Position numbers and translations under genes: made by a program
Notes under the pieces: model-generated
What the model was told of the DNA's origin: nothing
Seen by the model: only the letters and a program-made list of their open reading frames with translations
Database searches by the model: none
Shown here: positions 1 through 9,559 of the stretch, in pieces
Layout of the letters: each line of letters starts with the position of its first letter
Position numbering within the stretch: the stretch's first letter is position 1
Source of the DNA: Thelephora terrestris
Lineage: Eukaryota; Basidiomycota; Agaricomycetes; Thelephorales; Thelephoraceae
Assembly (NCBI GenBank): GCA_015956445.1
Contig: WIUZ02000004.1
Span: 1,302,001-1,366,000 of the forward strand
Length of the DNA: 64,000 nucleotides
Direction of reading: 5' to 3'

Positions 1-473
1 CAGTCGTTGAAACAGCGGGCAACGCTTATCTCCGACTCTGAGGCTGAAGAGGAAAGGTCGACCGACGAGGACGCAGCGGCAAAAGACCCGCGCCTCCTCC
101 CGGATCATCTGTTTGCTGCTGCGTTCAGTCAGCCATCCTCAGCACCCCACTCCTCCGTTCCCGAGGATGCACCCCAAGAAACACGGCAGAGGAAGAGGAA
201 ACGTGCTGATCTGGGGTCAAGAGACCGAGTTATAGGGTGAACATTTCCCTTCCCCCAAAAAGCGCCCAACTGATCCCTGCGAACAGTTCTCGGACTCTCC
301 GGACACTCGATAAAGCGTCAGATCGAGCGGCAGCCAGACGAACACTTCCCTCTTCTTCCGTTTCCAAATTCTCATCACGAGCGCTGAACACCAAGGGAAC
401 CTTATCCCTAAGTCGGGTCCAGGGATGGCAACGAAAAGCTGGTGGGTGCACCTGTCTCTTTCTCGTACGATAA
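1..473 (+). CDS. 3' end of an unrecognised basic/acidic low-complexity protein
   Basis: The 5' part lies outside the window. The reading frame is open from base 1. It becomes continuous with the downstream frame if a 50-nt GT..AG intron (237-286) is removed, giving exons 1-236 and 287-473 and 140 visible residues. The visible part has an acidic Ser/Glu stretch, a basic run (RQRKRKRADLG) and a C-terminal Arg/Ser-rich segment ending in a Cys-containing tail. The acidic and basic composition suggests a nuclear or nucleolar protein. A Bud21/Utp16-type processome factor crossed my mind because of the basic C-terminus, but I see no diagnostic motif, so the function is left open. Confidence 0.55.
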
Positions 474-1492
474 ATCGATGACTGAAAAGCATTCATAGCG
501 AACACTGGTGTTATGAAAACGGGGAATGGACCAGCAGCCCATTTTGTGAGGACCTGAGTGTGTAATAGTTGTGATCGTATGTTATCGATTGTCTTTTTGC
601 CACTCGATCTCGAAAAGACGAATGAGCGGACCTCCGCTTCCTCAATCGCGCGCACATGAACTTCACTGTGGCGGCTATCTCTCTTCGAGTGCCAATGATC
701 AGGAAAATGTGGGTCAGCCGACTCGGAGGGAGAAAAAGCTCACAGCCAACAATTCGATTGCACAGCATGTTAGAGTGACTCGCCAGCGGCCAGCATTTCT
801 ATTACTCAGTACTCAGTTGCTAACTCCGCTGTCGCGTCTGAGGCTCTCATCGAGCCATATCTTGACGGGACCTAGGCGTGTGATCACGTCCTTGTTTCAG
901 GTCTACAGGATATAAGTGGGTTTACCCTTTGAGACATCTCTGCAGGTCTGATCCCCCACTTCGTCTCGTGTACGATCATATCTGTCGATCCCCCGTCCGA
1001 GTACTCTCATGCAGTGGGTTACAAACCAGAGGGGAGGGACTCCCTCTGCGGATTTCGTTGGTGGTTTCCAGCTTCCCCAGATGTTAGTCTCTCCTGATGC
1101 GCCACAGTCACACTGAATCATTAAGCTGGGCCATTTTGCAGGGGAACACCGTCAGTGCTTTTCATCCCCTTCCACCATGTTTACAGGACCGTGGCTGAAG
1201 ATATGCATTTCTTTTGGCAGGGAACAGCAGACCGTGACGATTAAAACTCCAGGCGTATCCACGCCGCAATATGATTACCAGCACTCGTATGTGTTTTTAT
1301 GACCTACTGCCTGACCGCGACTCATCGTTGTGCAGATATTTCCCAGAGTGCGTCCACTTCGTATCGGTTGACATTTGTTCTGAACTAGGAACAGGCCTCG
1401 CTGCCCCGACGAGGCAAGGCAACGCGCAGTGACGCTACAGACCACATACTCATACACGCGCGTCCATAAGACGAGCCATAGAAGCAGGAAGC
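474..1492. other. Intergenic region, about 1 kb, no supported gene
   Basis: Open frames here are short and match no family I know. A possible upstream coding exon for the metacaspase lies around 1178-1287: it opens with ATG and ends TPQYDYQHS just before a GTATGT donor-like site. Tyr/Gln-rich N-termini are usual in fungal metacaspases. I could not join it to the confirmed exons in frame with confidence, so it is not included. The rest probably holds the 3' UTR of the preceding gene and the metacaspase promoter. Confidence 0.5.
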
Positions 1493-1576
1493 ATGGCAAA
1501 GACCAGAAAAAACCTCATAGTTCGTCGCCCACGTTCGCCTACATGTCTCACACTCAGACAGAACACTTCTTCAGAG

Positions 1577-3200
1577 ATGCCCGAACCACAATTCGCCGGC
1601 CCCAGGCCATCTGAGTTGGCACCCCCAATACATTACCAGGCACCGCAGCAATATACCGGATCTTCCGGCCTCCACCCTCCAGTGCAACCCTCACGGCCGA
1701 AGCAGCAGCACACCCACAGCAGTCCGCGCACTTTCCACTGCTCGAATTGCACGGGAAGGAAGAAAGCACTCTGTGTACGTATCCTCGCGAACCTCTTTCT
1801 GCCCTTGAGCCCAACTTGACGGTGGCGAATACCGCATCCGTTTAGATCGGAATAAACTACACTGGAACCGCCAGGGAATTGAACGGTTGTGTCAACGACG
1901 CGAAGAACGTTCGCAAATTTCTCATGAGTAGGTTCTACGCCTTTTGCATAATTCGCAGTCTCACACGCATGGCACGCTCGGCAGAGAACTGGAACTTTAA
2001 GCCAGAGGACATTGTTGTCTTGACGGACGACACCCATGATCCCAGACGGCTTCCTACCAAGGCCAATATCCTTGGCGCAATGAAATGGCTGGTGAAAGAT
2101 TCCAAAGCGCACGATTCGCTTTTCTTTCATTGTGAGTGAGCTATTTATACCCTGGATCAGTCTGCCCACGTTTTTCAGACTCCGGTCATGGTGGACAGAT
2201 CCGTGATATTGATGGTGACGAGGCCGACGGATTCGATGAAGGTGGGCGGTGAATACTGCAAGGAGTATCTACCCCTAACTGTCTGTTGCAGTCATTTTTC
2301 CTCTTGATTACGAGCGGAGGGGTGCGGGAATAATCTCTGACGACGTGAGCGAATGGTCCCACTTTTCTTCAACGTGCAATTATCTGAAAGGGGAATTGCA
2401 GACGATGAACGACTTGTTGGTGCGCACAATCCCCGACGGCTGTCGACTAACCGTAAGTGCCATCCTTCCTCTTCCGGTTTCGAAAGACTGCCAGTTGATT
2501 GGGGTGCAGGCACTGTTCGATGTAAGCAGTACAACACGTTCCCGTGATGCCTCAGCTGACGTGCAGCCTCGCCGCTAGTCTTGCCATTCAGGCTCAGCTC
2601 TTGGTACGGCGTTTCACCCTAAGAATACCGGTGGCTTCCTAACTCAGTCTGTCTTCTAGATTTGGTCTACCTTGTGAGCGCGATGGGATGGCTCAATGTG
2701 TATTGCTGATTTCGTCCTTCCTAGTATCACAGCGATGGGCGTTTGAAGAAGAGCGAGGTAACGGAGAGATTCCGTAAGCTGAAATCATCTGCTGGGGATG
2801 TGGTGAGCTTAGTGGTTATTGCCACCGCGAACAGGACGCTGATCCAAATTTGACAGATATCTTTCAGTGGGTGCGAAGACGGCCAGACGAGCGCCGATGT
2901 GGTGAAGAATGGGCTAGCCGTGGGTGCAATGAGTTACGCATTTATGAAGTCTCTTGGTGCGTCCCTGGTCGATCTCCCCTTTCCAGCAGCGAATTTTGAA
3001 TCTGCCGCAGAGGCGAATCCGAAACAATCTTACCAGCAGTTGCTGAAGGGCATTAGAGAGATCCTTCGGAAAAACTATAGCCAGAAACCCCAGCTCTCAA
3101 GTTCCCACAAGATTGTGCGGCCTTCAACTCATCACCCTTGTCGCGATTGCTTACCGTGGTTTATTTCGGACAGGATACCAACATACGTTTCTTCTTATGA
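1577..3200 (+). CDS. Metacaspase (caspase-like cysteine peptidase, C14)
   Basis: Metacaspases cut after Arg/Lys and act in fungal stress responses, ageing and protein quality control, usually in the cytosol. Twelve exons join in frame to 335 residues: 1577-1774, 1846-1927, 1985-2131, 2179-2241, 2292-2344, 2402-2452, 2510-2521, 2579-2603, 2660-2673, 2725-2802, 2857-3114, 3174-3200. Visible motifs are a Pro/Gln-rich N-terminus, KALCIGINYTG, the catalytic His in HYSGHGGQ, the catalytic Cys in ALFDSCHSGS, ISFSGCEDGQTSAD, and the family ending PQLSSSHKIDTNIRFFL. The start is chosen at MPEPQF. An in-frame ATG at 1493 would add 28 residues, and an exon further upstream is possible. Exons of 12, 25 and 14 nt encode the region around the catalytic Cys. 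Both catalytic residues are present, so it looks active. Confidence 0.93.
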
Positions 3201-3477
3201 TTACGACCTTCTTACGATCTTTCACGTTGATCCATCCTAGATCGATTTCTGTTTTTATTATGACGTCTTCGTGGTGGGGTAGTCGAGTTTTTTTCTTCCT
3301 TGGTGAATTCTGCCCCCATTACCGTATCTTTAATCTATGTAAACAATCTGTGTACCACTGGTATTCCGGGCTCGTGCATGTATTCGTTCCCACTTCAGTG
3401 GGGTAGGTGTTAGCTTTTTCTCGTGATTGTATAAAACAGCCTCTCTTGACATTACGCGTTCCATTCGCCTGAGCTGA

Positions 3478-4240
3478 TCATGCAGCCACAGAGTTGGGAT
3501 CCGCTGCTTCTGAGACGAAGAAGTCTGCTCCAGCGAGTTTCAGCCCAAACTTCTCCCCAAAGACCACAGCATCCCAGTTTCTCCGTCCCTCCAGCTTCGT
3601 GTCGTGTTCTGGTGCGTTGACAGGGATCTCGTAGCCCCCGATTGGTTCCTCGTATAACAGGAACACTGGAACCAGAGTCGTAGGATCGATCAAAGCATCT
3701 CGTAGCGTTGCTCACCGAAGCGATGTATGCCTGAACCGGGGCTTGGGTCAGGAGGACTATAGGGCGTTACGGCCGCCTTCGTCTTTAAAGAGGCCAGATC
3801 GTGTGTCTCATTGGTCGAACCCTGAGGCGCGGATTTGATGCCTGAAATCTAATCCCCAAGTTCAATGTGAGTATGTACAGGCACATCATAGGGGAATCAG
3901 CGATCCTTACCAGCCAATGCCTGAATTGGCGGTATTCTGGATCCCCTCTGGACGGCGCATCTGGGTCCACCATCGCGAGCGTGTACGACGCTTCTCTCGT
4001 TAGGTCCTCTCCCTCGCCGGTACTATCAGCGTTCGCAAAGGGGAGGTTCATCGGAGTAACCACAATGTCAGGTTCGTCGAGGGTGTCCTCCCTGAGCAAG
4101 GTGTTACCGGTTGCAACTTCGCATCCCGCGGGGTATACAACCGAGAGCAATATGGTGGGAGTGAAAGTGGAAGGCAGCACATCTGGAACGATCTCCGCCC
4201 GCTTGAGAGCGAGGACGATTGAGTCTAACGGGGATGTCAT
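3478..4240 (-). CDS. Phosphatidylethanolamine-binding protein (PEBP / Tfs1-like)
   Basis: PEBP proteins are small soluble proteins that bind phospholipid head groups. Yeast Tfs1 inhibits carboxypeptidase Y and modulates Ras signalling. Three exons (4240-3911, 3848-3716, 3665-3478) give 216 residues, close to the usual fungal length. The signature DPDAPSR is at about residues 92-98, followed by FRHWL and, after the second exon, GSGIHRF and VFLLYEEP. Together these form the anion-binding pocket of the family. The start is placed at MTSPLDSIV, which fits the family N-terminus; an in-frame ATG eight codons upstream is also possible. No signal peptide is seen, so it is probably cytosolic. It is divergent from Hop2 with 160 nt between start codons. 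Confidence 0.92.
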
Positions 4241-4400
4241 AGTGCAGACAAGGCCTGAGGTCAAGGCTGGTGCTTATTCTACGCTTGGGTGCGCAGTGTA
4301 CTGTGCACTGTGTGGAGGGTTACCGGGCCGCATTGGGCCGGCTGAGATAAGGAGTCCTGATCCCGTCCTCCTTTCTCACGATCCCTAAAACGACCTCAAC
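4241..4400. promoter_or_regulatory. Compact divergent promoter, PEBP / Hop2
   Basis: Only 160 nt separate the two start codons. The stretch holds a near-palindrome (GCAGTGTACTGTGCACTGTG, about 4291-4310) and two closely spaced GGGCCG motifs. Any 5' UTRs and core promoters of both genes must fit in here. No clear TATA box is visible. Confidence 0.5.
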
Positions 4401-5434
4401 ATGACCTCCGGAAAGAAATCGGAAGCAAAAGTCGCGACCCTCAAGGGCCCAGAAGGTAGCATAGTGTTCTTGAGTACTCCTAGCCAGCCTGACCGCCTTG
4501 AATAGCTGAGGAAACCGTGCTGCAATACCTTAAACGCGTGCGTAAGTACGGGGCGGCTGTACTGGCAAACACTCTGAAGGTCGCTTCTCCAGATGAATCG
4601 CCCGTTCGGCGCCGTAGATGTTTCTTCAAACCTGAAAGGGGCCGTACCAAAGACGGCAACACAGAAGATTCTTCTGACCCTCGCAGAGAAGGGAGAGATA
4701 ACACAGAAGACATACGGTTTGTGCACCCCCCCAACCCGTAGATGTCCCGCCGCATATACCCACCTTTTCCTAGGGAAATCAACGTTTTTTGTTTACAACC
4801 AGTCAAAGATAGACAACTTGCCCGCAGAGAAGCTCGTGACGCTCGAGGCACAACTGAAGGAGGCTGAAGAAGAAAATAAGCTTCTCGCGGCAGAAGTCAA
4901 GTCTCTCTCAGCAGGTATCCGGTTTCGTGACCCCTTCTTGTCGCTTGAAGCGCTCAACTTCATTCAGAACTGGGGAAGATCAAGTCCGCCCCTACGGATG
5001 CGGAACTCGGTGGGCAGGTCGCGCATACGGAAGAAAAGGTGCGCACATAGCTCTCCATGGCTTCGTTGATGGCGCCCTTTTATCAAAACCTGGGTTAAGA
5101 TCGCCACAACGCTCAAATACTTGGAGCCCCTACGAGCTGGTTCTTCCATTATCTCAGCGTCCGAACTCACACAGCTTGATGAAGACTGGAAGAGGTGGAG
5201 ACAAGAATGGCTCAGTCGGAGAAAGGTCTTTAACATGTATTGTCTCACCCGGCCTTCCCCTCGTCGCAGATACGTGCTAACCCACCCAGGCTCAGAGACG
5301 CTACTCTCGAAGCAATGGGCCCGAAGGAGGCAGCCGAACTCCTCGAAGATCTTGGCGTAGAGATGGACAGTCCAGAACACGCTCAGCTTGAACGAAGTTG
5401 TCTCTGCGCTCGTGCCTCTGGGTCACGTAACTGA
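4401..5434 (+). CDS. HOP2: Homologous-pairing protein 2 (Hop2 / PSMC3IP, TBPIP family)
   Basis: Hop2 works with Mnd1 to help Dmc1/Rad51 capture duplex DNA and promote inter-homologue pairing in meiosis. Seven exons (4401-4455, 4506-4537, 4593-4716, 4774-4914, 4968-5038, 5100-5225, 5270-5434) give 237 residues. The N-terminal winged helix is clear: EETVLQYLKRMNRPFGAVDV, then SSNLKGAVPKTATQKIL and EITQKTYGKSTFFVYNQ. A heptad-like coiled coil follows (EKLVTLEAQLKEAEEENKLL), then a helical C-terminus ending with DLGVEMDSPEHAQLER. All landmarks are intact, so the organism should have a Hop2-Mnd1-dependent meiosis. An apparently better GTAAGT donor lies 4 nt inside intron 2 but breaks the frame. 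Confidence 0.95.
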
Positions 5435-6115
5435 CGGATCTTCGGCCCTGGTCTCTTGTTCCTTGGTCATTCGCTCGCTGACGCGAACCATCTTGCGCCT
5501 CGGCCCTGTCTGTGTTTTAATAAATGCCAACAGATTAATTAGGCCATCAGGAAATTTACAAATACATATGCTGATCGTGCTAAAATCAGCACTTTCCCTC
5601 TTTGGCCCCCGCCCTTGAAATATTGGGAGCTGTTCGTCCGAATTACTGCCGACACGTTCGTGATCTTCGTTGGAACCGATGATTCGGGCTGCAATGATAA
5701 GCTGTCGCTTGTATATGGTCTTATGGTTGCTCTCGGGTTCGAAACAATGGTGTGATACCAGGGTCTGTCGGTGGCTAACGGCTAGGGCACCGGGTGCCTC
5801 TGCCAATGCTGAGCGGTATACTACATGACAATGGGCGACTGCCCATAAGGCTATACTATGTACAGACACGCGTATAAATAAATGTCTAAACCCTTTTGGC
5901 CGGAAGGCGCACTGAGGGACCTCAACCGCTGTCGGATCTCAGACACTGCAAAACTCGGCTAGTGGCACCCTTCTACGACGGCCAGAACTATATCTAGAAT
6001 TTTGGATAGCCACAAATTTTTACATTTGCTGATGTTTGCTAAACAAGCTCTAAGTACGGTAGGAGTGATGAAATCGTGAAGGATGGGATCATGTGGTTCG
6101 TGCGCGGGGTAAATC
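5435..6115. other. Intergenic region between convergent Hop2 and Chk1 genes
   Basis: No coding frame here is supported. It should contain the 3' UTRs of both genes. Its distal part holds one copy of a two-copy dispersed repeat, annotated separately. Confidence 0.6.
5916..6043 (+). repeat. Dispersed repeat, copy 1
   Basis: About 128 nt resemble 16319-16448 in the same orientation. The best-conserved block is a 19-nt identity (TGGCACCCTTCTACGACGG), followed by a shared TCTAGAATT.TGGATAG.CAC stretch and a weaker CGATGT..CACTAA tail. By eye I estimate about three quarters identity over the first 100 nt. No coding capacity, target-site duplication or terminal inverted repeat is evident, so the family is unknown. 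Confidence 0.7.
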
Positions 6116-8140
6116 CTATTTCCTTAAAACGTGCGGGCTGACATCTTCGTGCTTGATTAAAGCTTTCCACAATTGTCTCCAGGAGAGCGGCGAACCCTGG
6201 AATTTTGGCGATACTCAGAGGCGATATCATCGGTAGGGGTAGAAACAATTACCTCGTCTCTTTGCATGACCACGAAGCTACCTTGAACGTTACCGTAGGC
6301 AAAGCTTTCTATGGTCACCCATCCCTTGAACCTGACCTTACGCCGATCCATACCGCCAATTCGTATCCTGAATTGAACGTCGGGTGTTTCAGTATCCCGA
6401 GTGACAGGATCTGAAGCCCTGCACTTGACATTGAAACTCAGCAAGCCCCCGTGGATGAGTTTCATCATGATGCCTGCCCCCAACGAACAGTAAAACCTTG
6501 TAAGACATGGGGTATATCTTGTCCCGGATTGAGTTTGGGACTGAGCAACGGTATTCGCGAATCAGGCGGGCGGTGCTCGACGGGTATACGGTTGAACTTA
6601 CGAAAAGGAGCAAAGACTGCGTAAACTGAGAGTTATGAGCGGTGGAGGTACCCATGATCTGATCCCCATCCGCATCTACCCTCCCCTCGCTGAAAACTTG
6701 ATCTGAAATTGGACCTGGAGTAGGTTAAAATTGGACTTACAAGCGCTGTGGGGTGGCGATCTCCAGGTCCCCCGCGTTTCGTAACGATTGCGTGAGCCTG
6801 TGTGCCAAGGCAACAGGACCTTGAGTCGCAACTTGGCTCGCGCTTCTCCGTTCAGCTTCGAGATCACTAAAGAATGGTTGACAAGGCTAACCGTGATACC
6901 CATGGATGCCGGAGAGCACCCGCAATAGTCAACCTCTCATCTGGGTCGATGTTCAGCATTTGCCCTATCAGGCCTTGGTCCCAGTCAGTACGGCATACTC
7001 GAGGCGACGAGAGGGCCGAAGCGCCTTACTGAGCACCATCGGGGACAGTCTGTTCCATGGGTCCTTATCGAAGATCTCGCCATTAATGTAGGCATTGAAT
7101 TCAAAGCTACTATCGGACGGTTCATCCCAAGGCGTATCTGGGAGAGAATGGGTCTAGTGAACACCACAATAGATGGTGGCGACTCACTCCCAACGAGCAT
7201 GGTGAAAAGAATGACGCCGATACCCCAAACGTCAATAGGCTCTGCACTGTAAGGCGCGTCTCCAGCGAGCTTGAGGGCGGCTGAGACCGCAAGAAATGAA
7301 GACCGATTGAGACGTACTTACTTCCGGAGCGATGTACGGCAGACTCCCACACCGTTCGCTCAGGAGCCGTGTCTTACCACTCTCCTTGAGTTTGTAGACG
7401 GAGCACAGACCAAAATCGGATATCTTGAGAATACCCGCTGCATCGAGCATGATGTTCTCCGGTTTGAGGTCACGATGGCAAACACCTTCTCTATGAATAT
7501 AATCCTGGAGGTCAGTTAAGTGTGATGTAAATCATGGCTGAAGCAGTGGCCGAACCATTCCGGATAGGATCTGTGTGAAGTAATAATGGGCAATCTCTTC
7601 ATCAATGCCAACGTCCGGAGCTGCTCTGGCTGATAAATCTCAGGCTATGAGGTACGTGGAGGCGGAATACCAATTTTGTCAAAGAGGTCACCGCCTGCAG
7701 CGAGCTCCAGCAGCATGTAGATGCCAGGGTGATAACGAGACCTTCCATTTGCCTCAACAACAACGGCATTTAGAAACTCGAGAACATTAGGGTGTTTCAA
7801 GGCTGAGTGGACCTGCATCTCCTTCTCTATCGTCTTGCGATCATATGTTTTCGTTTCGGGTGTTAATGCCACCACTTTGCATGCTGCCACCCGGTGCTCT
7901 TGAAAGTGAACCGCGCGAAACACCCTAAAGCATGTAAACAGACAGTATGGGAAGGAAAAAGTCAGCGGTTTCTAGTGCGGCGCCCTCGCCGTGAGATGAT
8001 ACTTACGTCGAGAAACCTCCGCCACCAATTTGTTCAACCAGATCATAGCCTTCGAACAAAACGGTAAGCATCGAGCGGGAGGCTTTGCGAGGGTGTCCAT
8101 GCTTGCCTGTGACCTTTGGGTATTTCAGAATTTTTGACAT
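6116..8140 (-). CDS. CHK1: Checkpoint kinase Chk1
   Basis: Chk1 is the nuclear effector Ser/Thr kinase of the DNA damage and replication checkpoint, activated by the ATR branch. Eleven exons (8140-8007, 7924-7671, 7629-7556, 7504-7322, 7269-7188, 7137-7030, 6973-6892, 6866-6741, 6689-6602, 6540-6253, 6196-6116) give 499 residues. The kinase domain spans about residues 31-290, with the Gly loop EQIGGGGFS, catalytic [21 protein letters not shown], and [12 protein letters not shown]-terminal KA1-like regulatory region contains [24 protein letters not shown] and [10 protein letters not shown]. The frame across exons 7 and 8 (HPW to SQVATQGP) needs removal of only 25 nt (6867-6891), far shorter than the other introns; either an ultra-short intron or a sequence error. 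Everything else fits. Confidence 0.92.
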
Positions 8141-8775
8141 CCTGATATGAGGTGGCTGAGGCCAGGAGATTTGAGGTCAAGACGCGTCGATCACGTGGAA
8201 GCTAATCACCCGAGCTTTGAGGGGGACCTTCGGCACCTTCCGCCAGGCAGTGGAAGCGATAAGTCGCCGTCTTTGTGTTCGCCACACATTCGCTGGACTG
8301 TCACGGCACTATGTCTGGGCGCCCTTCAAGGAGACATAGCCGAGGATATGGTGAGAGGTGTTTCATCGCCCCATTGACGGAAAAACCTGACTTCTGCTTT
8401 TTGGCTACGACAAATTGCTCTCATGGACACGGGATTACACTCTGATTTGATTTTTGGATGTCCGTATCACGCAAACCTCTTCCCTTGAGCAGAACGAAGG
8501 CCTCGCTCACGGTCGAGGGGAAGGGAGCGCGCCGAGCCTCATTCCCCTCGGGAAGAGGGGTCGAGGTCTCATCACCGTCACTCTGAGTCCGTTTCTATAG
8601 ATCGCAATTACCCAAACAGTATTGTATGTTGTGCTTCCTCTCCTGGGATACTGTTGGCTCAAAACCTTGTTAGGGCCCCAGAGGACGGAAACGCGAGAGG
8701 AGTCAGACCCCCAGCGTAGGTCGCGTGCCACTGCAGACATAATAGTTCACGCCCAACTTTTGTCGTTGTGCTTAG
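8141..8775. other. Divergent intergenic region, Chk1 / RS-rich gene
   Basis: About 635 nt between two divergent start codons with no supported ORF. The Chk1-proximal end carries an MCB-like ACGCGT next to a CACGTG palindrome, annotated separately. The far side holds the promoter and leader of the RS-rich gene. Confidence 0.55.
8182..8197. promoter_or_regulatory. MCB-like element plus CACGTG box upstream of Chk1
   Basis: ACGCGT (8182-8187) lies 42 nt upstream of the Chk1 start codon, and the palindrome CACGTG (8192-8197) lies 4 nt beyond it. ACGCGT is the MluI cell-cycle box bound by MBF (Mbp1/Res-type) factors at G1/S genes in yeasts. CACGTG is a generic bHLH site. The role in this gene is inferred. 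Confidence 0.4.
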
Positions 8776-9237
8776 ATGCACACTTCGATTCGGTCGCACA
8801 GCCCACGGGGTTTCCGGGGTAGATCGGTTGCGGAGAGTCCCAAAGAAGACACGAGGTCGCATCCGGACAAAAAGAGACGGAAATACCGGTCGCGTTCTCG
8901 CTCTCGTTCATTGTCTCCAGGCTCTTCAGCATCTTCGAGGTCCAGACGCAGATCGGGTGGAAAACGATTGAAGGACAAAAAAAGGAAGCGCGGGGAAAAA
9001 CGGAGTGAGACCCGACGCGAAAGTGAGAAGGATGTTCGCAGAAGCATTCTGACCGGGAAGAAGGTTTGTTGCAATCTTCATTAATCATTCCATTGCCTAT
9101 CGCAACAGTGCCGGATTTAACCTGGGGTAACTTTCCGTTTTGAGCAGATCAAGCTGAAAGTTCATAAAGATGCTGCTGATCTTGAGAGGGATAGCAACAG
9201 AGAAGAACTGCTGCAGTTTTTAAACTCTTCGTGCTAG
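8776..9237 (+). CDS. Small RS-rich nuclear protein, splicing-related candidate
   Basis: Two exons (8776-9063, 9148-9237) give 125 residues. The N-terminal two thirds are Arg/Ser/Lys-rich, with alternating RS dipeptides (KYRSRSRSRSLSPGSSASS) and several basic nuclear-localisation-like runs. The C-terminus is different and looks conserved: a short helix-forming block, KIKLKVHKDADDLERDSN followed by REELLQFLNS. RS stretches are usually phosphorylated by SR kinases and mediate spliceosomal contacts, so a splicing role is plausible. I do not recognise the family. The start ATG is the first in this frame after the promoter; an upstream exon cannot be excluded. The intron (84 nt) is longer than most here. 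Confidence 0.75.
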
Positions 9238-9559
9238 CAAATTCGTTTCATCTATTCAATCTTTTTTTTTTCTTTGCATGTGGTGAGGAGAGAGATCTCA
9301 CCCCCGCTTTCGTTAAAAGGGTCATCAAGTGGAAATGATTTTACGCCTTGGCACCACTTTGTATACTTGTTCTCTCTGTAGCTTTCGGACCGAGCCATAA
9401 TCGTGCATTATCACAAGACACCCCAATTGATTATGTACCGCGTGCGCCTGATCGCCGGCTGTTCGCAGTGACTGTTCTTCCTCTGCGACCACCACCAATA
9501 ACCTCTTGGTTGTCGCTCTCTCCTTCCCGCTCTCATCCACACAGATCGAGTTGGGTCAC
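9238..9559. other. Intergenic region and leader of the carrier gene
   Basis: No supported ORF. A poly-T run near 9262-9271 is followed by a pyrimidine-rich stretch (about 9470-9540) just ahead of the carrier start, as is common near fungal transcription starts. Confidence 0.45.

Noticed and set aside
1178-1287. Possible extra 5' exon of the metacaspase (ending TPQYDYQHS)
   Set aside because: Composition is suggestive, but I could not link it in frame to exon 1 with convincing splice sites. Noted in the intergenic entry only.
3867-4388. Plus-strand ORF of 173 codons opposite PEBP
   Set aside because: Mirror of the PEBP first exon; no family match, and it would run into the Hop2 promoter.
4538-4592. 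Use of the stronger GTAAGT donor at 4542 in Hop2 intron 2
   Set aside because: It shifts the frame and breaks the YLKRMNRPFGAVDV junction. The weaker GTGCGT at 4538 preserves it.
5720-5780. tRNA candidate (GGTTCGAA T-loop-like word near 5737)
   Set aside because: Flanking bases do not form a T stem, and no acceptor or D arm is found at the right distance. Other GTTCGA words lie in coding exons.
5916-6043. Repeat as a tRNA-derived SINE
   Set aside because: No convincing A box and B box pair, no poly-A or simple-repeat tail, and no target-site duplication.
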